Part shown: positions 59,079 through 64,000 of the stretch, piece by piece
Layout of the letters: each line of letters starts with the position of its first letter
Position numbering within the stretch: position 1 is the first letter of the stretch
Assembly (NCBI RefSeq): GCF_000471905.2
Contig: NW_006499617.1
Span: 2,320,491-2,384,490, forward strand
Reading direction: 5' to 3'
Source of the DNA: Amborella trichopoda
Taxonomy: Eukaryota > Streptophyta > Magnoliopsida > Amborellales > Amborellaceae
DNA: 64,000 bases
Made by a program: the position numbers and the translations under genes
The notes under the pieces: generated by a model
Seen by the model: only the letters and a program-made list of their open reading frames with translations
Database searches by the model: none
Told to the model about the DNA's origin: nothing

Positions 59079-59967
59079 TCATGTGACTTGAAATTTGAAT
59101 GAATTTTGTTGGGTGTTCAGCATGACAGTAGGCCCACTGGTCGGTGGGTTCCCAAATGTGGACTGATGAGTCGAGATTCGGGGTATACATTGGCTTACAT
59201 AGGCTTGAGATTGATGAGCCGCAGTCACCGGGGCGGTTTGACACACTTGCACCTGAGGGACATACTGACCCAGGGGTGTCGCCACCGATTGCAAAAATTG
59301 TACGGTTTGTTGGATCGGATGAACTAGAGGGACCGATTGAAGAATCGGCTGACTTGGTTGTGCTAAGGGTAGACCTATGCAACTGACATGATTTGGGTTC
59401 GACCCGTAAGCTGGGGACATGAACATTGTAACTTGGGTCAACTAGACTTTTAAGGGAAGCTTTGACACCTATCTTGCCTAGGGGTTGGTTTGGGTCGACG
59501 CCTCTGCTCCGTACAGTGTTAAGAACGTCATGAGCGGTACTACGGTGGCTCGAGGTTGGGTTCGATCCCCTAAACCTAAATGGGTCTTAGTCTTGATACT
59601 GATGCACCCTAGAGTTATCTTGGTTCGAGTTGTGGGAATTGACATTAGATGCTGCAACAATTTCTTCCCCCACTCGACTCCTACTCTGGTTGCCTACGGC
59701 TTCTTACAGGACAACTCCAGGTGGGACCCCTTGACTATTCGGACTCTTTCGGGCTGAACCAGCCTTTCGGATCACACCAATTTCAGGATTATGAGTGGAT
59801 GCTTGGGACTTTGTCTCTAACTGAAGACCTGGGCTCTGGATAATGGATTGGCTTGAGGTCTGTTGATAATTCCAAGGGATTGCAGCATATTGGTCCTTAG
59901 GTTTAGGCAGGTTAGGCTTAAAGACAGTCGTGGAGTTATCATCATAGTCAGTTTGAGTAACCAACAT
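59079..59967 (-). pseudogene. Element O gag-like fragment
   Basis: The minus strand opens MLVTQTDYDDNSTTV at 59967, then LPKPKDQYAAIPWNYQQTSS, resembling the PWNY motif seen between gag and protease in Tat/Ogre polyproteins. After frame changes come VPLMTFLTLYGAEASTQTNP and a Gln/Pro-rich tail (59441-59109) with repeated QPxQPILQSVPLVHP-like words. The fragment ends where T2 LTR sequence starts. No zinc finger or enzymatic domain is present. The family assignment is tentative. Confidence 0.4.
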
Positions 59968-60039
59968 GGTGATTCTCTTTAGCGGGGTTCTAGAATCTAA
60001 ACTTAGGTACGATCTAAACTCGATGGTTTAAGGAAGATC

Positions 60040-60810
60040 TATCCTAAATCTAGGGGCAAAACCCTGACTAAGACCTAGGCTAAGATTAGACTGGAACCTA
60101 GACTTACTAGACTCAATGGGTTCTAGTTCGGACCCTGAACTAGGGTAAGCCTTGTATAGCTCTAGAGGCAACTCTATGCTTAGACCTATGTTAGAACCTA
60201 GACTAAGATCTAGACTAGATGCTGCACGAGTCTCGGCTAGGACCAAGGGTGGATCTAGGTTCGGACCAGGGTGTGAGCCTACTTGTGACCTAGACTGAGC
60301 TGGGTGCAAGCCTGGGCTTTGACCTAGAGGGTTTTGAAATTAAGACCCGATGTGAACCCAGACTAGATCAAGATTAAACTAAGAATGAGCCTTTGGCTCG
60401 GACCAAGAGGAGGCCTAGTTTCGGACCTGGGTGTGAACCTAGTTCAGACTTGGGATTGGCTGGGTACATGCCTAGACTTGAACCCAGAAAGTTTTAATGA
60501 CCAGACCAGGTATGGGCCTAGAATGGATCAAAGATGAGTCAAGAACAAACTTTCAGCTCGGACTAAGAGGGGGCCTAGGTTCAGACCTGGGTGTGAACCT
60601 GGTTCGAACTTGGGCTACGCTAGGTAGAAGCCTGAACTTCGACCCAGAGAGTTTTAATGATCAGACCAGGTGTGGACCTAGACTGGATCAAAGATGTGCT
60701 AGGAACGATCGTTTGGCTCGGACCAAGATGGTGCCTATTCTAGGACCAAGGCAAAACCTGGTTCGGACCTGGGCTAGGCTGGGTATAAGCTTGAACTTAA
60801 ACCCAAATGC
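60040..60810. repeat. 160-bp tandem repeat in element O
   Basis: Three clear units start at 60331, 60491 and 60651, each opening 'gttttaatgaccagacc' and containing 'ggctcggaccaagagg' and 'ggacctgggtgtgaacct'. More diverged copies precede it from about 60040. It lies in the leader between PBS and gag. Confidence 0.85.
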
Positions 60811-61258
60811 TCCAGGTCGGACCAAAAGCAAATCCGGACTGGAATCTAAGATTAACCGATCAGAAATAAGCAAGCAAGCATACAAAAACGTTTGACCTAG
60901 TCTGATTATGGGTGGGCTTGACTTTAGAGTGGGTTTCTAACTATTGAAATGTTAGGCTGATACAGGTCCCCACATAGGTCCTATTATAGGATGTTCATCA
61001 GGTCTTACTATATGGAAAGTTTCTTTGAGGCAGAGGATTATGGAAGGGGGGCACTCACAGTTAAAGTTACACGAATCCCAACCGCCTTGACTCTCAATAC
61101 TAGGTTCCCCTCACGCCGTTAATGCAGATTTTGGGGGCCTTCGAAATATTTGTTTGTTGGTTTGCCAGGAATTCCCGGTCAGATGTGTGCTGGAGTGTGT
61201 AAAGAAGCATGCAATCAAAATAAAGTCAAGCACACAATGCACACAAAACAAGCAAGGC

Positions 61259-61650
61259 AATAAGTGAGCGCCTGACATTGATCGTGCCTAGCGATGTGCA
61301 CTTTGAGGCAAAAATTGCTCGAAGCACAGTAAAGATGGAGGGGTAAGCAACCCCTAAGAAGGTAAAGTTAGAAAAAATACGACCAGGCATAGTCCATGCT
61401 AAGTTGAGCGTGGCTCGAGTCGAGGATGGTTCGAATGGGCCATGGTTCAGGGGGAAATAAGTGAGCGCTCGGCACTGATCGTGCCTAGCGATTTGCGCTT
61501 CGAGGCAAAAATCTGTCGAAGCCCAATATCAATGGAGGGGTAAGAAACCCCTAAGAAGGTAAAGTAAGAACAATGAGACCAAGCACGGTCCGTGCTAAGT
61601 CGTGCGTGGCGCGAGTCGAGGATGACTCGAACGGGACACGTTTCGGGAGG
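61259..61650. repeat. 197-bp tandem duplication
   Basis: Two units, starting at 61259 and 61456 with 'aataagtgagcgc', share 'gatcgtgcctagcgat', 'ggaggggtaag.aacccctaa' and 'cgagtcgaggat'. They have diverged by scattered substitutions. Confidence 0.85.
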
Positions 61651-61940
61651 GTGCAAGCAACCCTTTATGTAAATTTATTTTTTAAGGTTTTTATATTTTT
61701 TAACCTTGGTGAATCACATTTAAACTAAGAATGGTGATAATAGGGAAAACATGACTTAGATGAAAAATAACAAACTAAAATAAAATAAGATAGCCTTAAC
61801 AGAGCAGACCTATCTAAGGTAAAATATTTTTTTTATATTTTTAAAAACTTTATTTTGAGCCAAGTTTAGTGAAAAATCAGCCCAAAGGATCTAGAACAAG
61901 TCTGTGGGTTCCCAAAAGTTTTCTGGGACCTTTGCAATTG

Positions 61941-61993
61941 GGCGACACTGGTGGTGTGGCCTTTGAAGGGTGGGCGACACTGCTAGTGTCACC
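61941..61993. repeat. Two 8-5-8 hairpins
   Basis: GGCGACAC-N5-GTGTGGCC at 61941-61961 and GGCGACAC-N5-GTGTCACC at 61973-61993. Stem of eight, loop of five. Confidence 0.75.
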
Positions 61994-62003
61994 CAAAACA
62001 ATA

Positions 62004-62042
<39 letters not shown>

Positions 62043-62398
62043 AACTATTANNNNNNNNNNNNNNNNNNNNNNNNNNNNNNNNNNNNNNNNNNNNNNNNNN
62101 NNNNNNNNNNNNNNNNNNNNNNNNNNNNNNNNNNNNNNNNNNNNNNNNNNNNNNNNNNNNNNNNNNNNNNNNNNNNNNNNNNNNNNNNNNNNNNNNNNNN
62201 NNNNNNNNNNNNNNNNNNNNNNNNNNNNNNNNNNNNNNNNNNNNNNNNNNNNNNNNNNNNNNNNNNNNNNNNNNNNNNNNNNNNNNNNNNNNNNNNNNNN
62301 NNNNNNNNNNNNNNNNNNNNNNNNNNNNNNNNNNNNNNNNNNNNNNNNNNNNNNNNNNNNNNNNNNNNNNNNNNNNNNNNNNNNNNNNNNNNNNNNNA

Positions 62399-62437
<39 letters not shown>
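62004..62437. repeat. (TA)n microsatellite around an assembly gap
   Basis: TA repeats at 62010-62037 and again at 62404-62435 flank 347 N (62051-62397). Both are followed by 'ttgttaac', so the two sides may be the same locus assembled twice. Confidence 0.85.
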
Positions 62438-62439
<2 letters not shown>

Positions 62440-62699
62440 AACATTATTGAAATACAACTACTTTAAACTTGAAAGAAGCAGGAAAAAAATATACTTTTGA
62501 TGAGATAAATTAAAACAGAGTAAACAAACAAAAGCAGATATGACAGATCTGTATCAAGTAAAACATTTTTTTGGTATTTTTAAAAATTTTATTTTGCTCT
62601 GAAATTTTTTGAAAGTAAAAAAAATGGCCTTAGAATAGATTTAAAAATGGCCTTAGAATAGATTTACAAAGTTTCAAGTTCTGAAACTTTCGAATTTTG

Positions 62700-62750
62700 G
62701 GTGACACGGGGAGTGTCGCCTTGGATCAAGGCGACACTTCTGGTGTCGCC
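62700..62750. repeat. Two 8-5-8 hairpins (clean copies)
   Basis: GGTGACAC-GGGGA-GTGTCGCC at 62700-62720 and GGCGACAC-TTCTG-GTGTCGCC at 62730-62750. The second has a perfect 8-bp stem. Confidence 0.85.
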
Positions 62751-62883
62751 CAGCTCAGACAAGGTTTCAGAGCATTGAAACCTTGGATCATGATCCTCAT
62801 AGATTCCTGGGACTTTTTGTGACTGATCATAGTGAAAAATAGAGAAATAAAATTGTACTTTGACCCTTGAATCAAGCTCGAAA

Positions 62884-62902
62884 CGACCCAGGGTGGGCAC
62901 CG
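62884..62902 (-). other. Possible primer binding site of element O
   Basis: The minus strand reads GGTGCCCACCCTGGGTCG, 3-4 nt after the presumed LTR end (AAACA). Its placement parallels the T2 site (GGTGACTC...TGGGGA). The tRNA is not determined. Confidence 0.35.
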
Positions 62903-62905
62903 AAC

Positions 62906-63995
62906 TGTTTATGATGAAAATTAGACAGATCTTCCGATGAAGATTTCTCGATGAAAGTTAGACACATCTTCCGATGAAAATGCAAGAAATAAAATGGTAA
63001 AGAAAGTGGGACAAATCAAATTCAGATCTACCCAGAAATGAGTAGATATGCTTTCAGATCTATGGCAGGGCCAGCATGATCCAGAGCATCCATAACACGA
63101 TTTTAAAGTGAATAAGTAGATTAAATTGAAATTAAAACAGTAAATTAGAATAAAAAAGAAGAAAGGAAATTGATACCAAACCGGTCCTCTTTTGTCTCTC
63201 TGAGTCAGCTGTTTATCAGCAAATCTTCATTGAATAGGGTGGTTGTGCCCTGAAAATGGCTTAGAACTAGGGTTCTCAGGCTTAAGTTAGATACGGTTTT
63301 TTTTCTCTGAGTTTTTCTCTTAGATCTCTATCTCTTGTAGCACTCTAGGGTTTTTATGTCTATCCTAGGTTTTTTCTCTCTCTCCTAGAGTTTCTATCTC
63401 TAAAGTGTCTCATCCCTCCCGTCTCTCTCTCTGTCCCCCTCTAAATGGTCTCGAAAATATACTAAAAAGGGGACCAAAATTGTTGAGGAGAATATCTTCT
63501 GGCAACATACAATTTCCTCGGTCAATGATCCACCTTTTGAAGGTAAAAAAAATATCTAAAAATCCAAAAATTTCATTTCGAGGCAAAATGGTCTGGGCGG
63601 CACGGGTCAGGTCGCCCGTGCAACACTGGCATGTCGCCTAATTCCGATCGACACTGGGCGCGTTGCCCAGTCCAGGCTAGGCAAAACGGGCCGTGTCGCC
63701 CAACACCAAAATTCTCTAAATTAATATTTTTTTTTTAGGTGTCGTTCATCAGCCTCTTGTGAAGCTATCAAAAAATATTTGGATCAAAACATATTTTTTT
63801 ACTATTTTTAATGATGTTTTTGGTAAAACAGGGCGTTTACAGAAATCTAGATCAAAACAGGGTTTCCGGCAAGTAGACTAGTTCTGGGTCGCAAGGTAGG
63901 CTGTGTGAACTATGGATTTTGGGTTTACTAGGATAATATGGTCCTATGCATTCAGAAACGGTAGAATTTGCCATTTTTAAAATGGGGTGTCTACA
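62906..63995 (-). mobile_element. 5' LTR of element O (about 1.1 kb)
   Basis: Sense start TGTAGACACCCCATTTT at 63995 (minus) and sense end CATAAACA at 62906, giving TG...CA ends followed by a PBS-like sequence. It contains TCTCTCT tracts (63370-63435) and degenerate 8-5-8 hairpins at 63598-63700. There is no second LTR in the window and no target duplication can be tested, so the boundaries are inferred. Confidence 0.5.
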
Positions 63996-64000
63996 ATTAT

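Larger units (their letters stand above)
39022..59108 (-). mobile_element. T2: Tat/Ogre-like Gypsy element, no protease
   Basis: The minus-strand order is 5' LTR (59108-54052, start truncated, with a nested solo LTR), PBS, gag, linker, RT, RNase H, archaeal-type RNase H remnant, integrase, 3' noncoding region and 3' LTR (41829-39022). It is the same family as T1 in the opposite orientation. The dual RNase H and the motif wording indicate the Tat/Ogre lineage. Confidence 0.82.
54052..59108 (-). mobile_element. T2 5' LTR, truncated, hosting a solo LTR
   Basis: The plus-strand end TGGTTAGG at 54052 marks the sense end. It matches the 3' LTR from 39022 to about 40906. The remaining sense-start 0.9 kb is missing: homology stops at 59108 after 'tttgaatgaattttg'. 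Without the inserted 3155 bp (plus duplication) the LTR remnant is about 1.9 kb. The 5' LTR can no longer begin at TGTTTGA. Confidence 0.75.

Overview
This window looks like a purely repetitive stretch of a plant nuclear genome. Every recognisable protein remnant belongs to LTR retrotransposons: Ty3/Gypsy gag, protease, RT, RNase H and integrase. I see no convincing host gene, tRNA, rRNA, CRISPR array or bacterial feature. Three N gaps interrupt it (10328-10374, 29560-29640, 62051-62397). The plant assignment rests on the element lineages (Tat/Ogre-like and Tekay/Del-like Gypsy), the initiator-Met-tRNA primer sites and LTRs several kb long.

Layout. 1-703 is the start of a 'V-type' LTR cut by the window edge. 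704-2440 is a patchwork with a Tat-like gag fragment. 2460-7330 is a minus-strand V element: decayed gag, primer site and a 3.8-kb 5' LTR. 7331-9530 is unassigned, with a possible truncated ORF. 9540-10883 is a minisatellite followed by a second partial V LTR. 10884-14643 holds unassigned sequence, minisatellites and a T-family LTR. 14700-21271 is a minus-strand Tekay/Del-like element (R1) with gag, PR, RT, RNase H, integrase, PBS and 5' LTR. 21307-37189 is plus-strand Tat/Ogre-like element T1, with both LTRs. 37190-39021 is a fragment of an R-type LTR. 39022-59108 is minus-strand T2, the same family as T1, whose 5' LTR carries a nested solo V LTR (55562-58716) flanked by perfect 5-bp duplications. 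59109-63995 is the 5' part of another Tat-like element (O) with a 1.1-kb LTR.

T1 and T2 face each other tail to tail around the R fragment, forming an imperfect inverted structure of nearly 38 kb. They are broken in complementary ways. T1 keeps gag and protease but has lost RT, RNase H and most of integrase. T2 keeps RT, RNase H and integrase but no protease. Both keep a roughly 4.9-kb 3' noncoding region with a common minisatellite and a conserved hairpin. No element looks autonomous: coding regions carry many stops, and in T1 gag most are the kind expected from C-to-T decay at methylated sites. The order of events is partly readable: the solo V LTR went into T2, while T1 and T2 ends abut R sequence.
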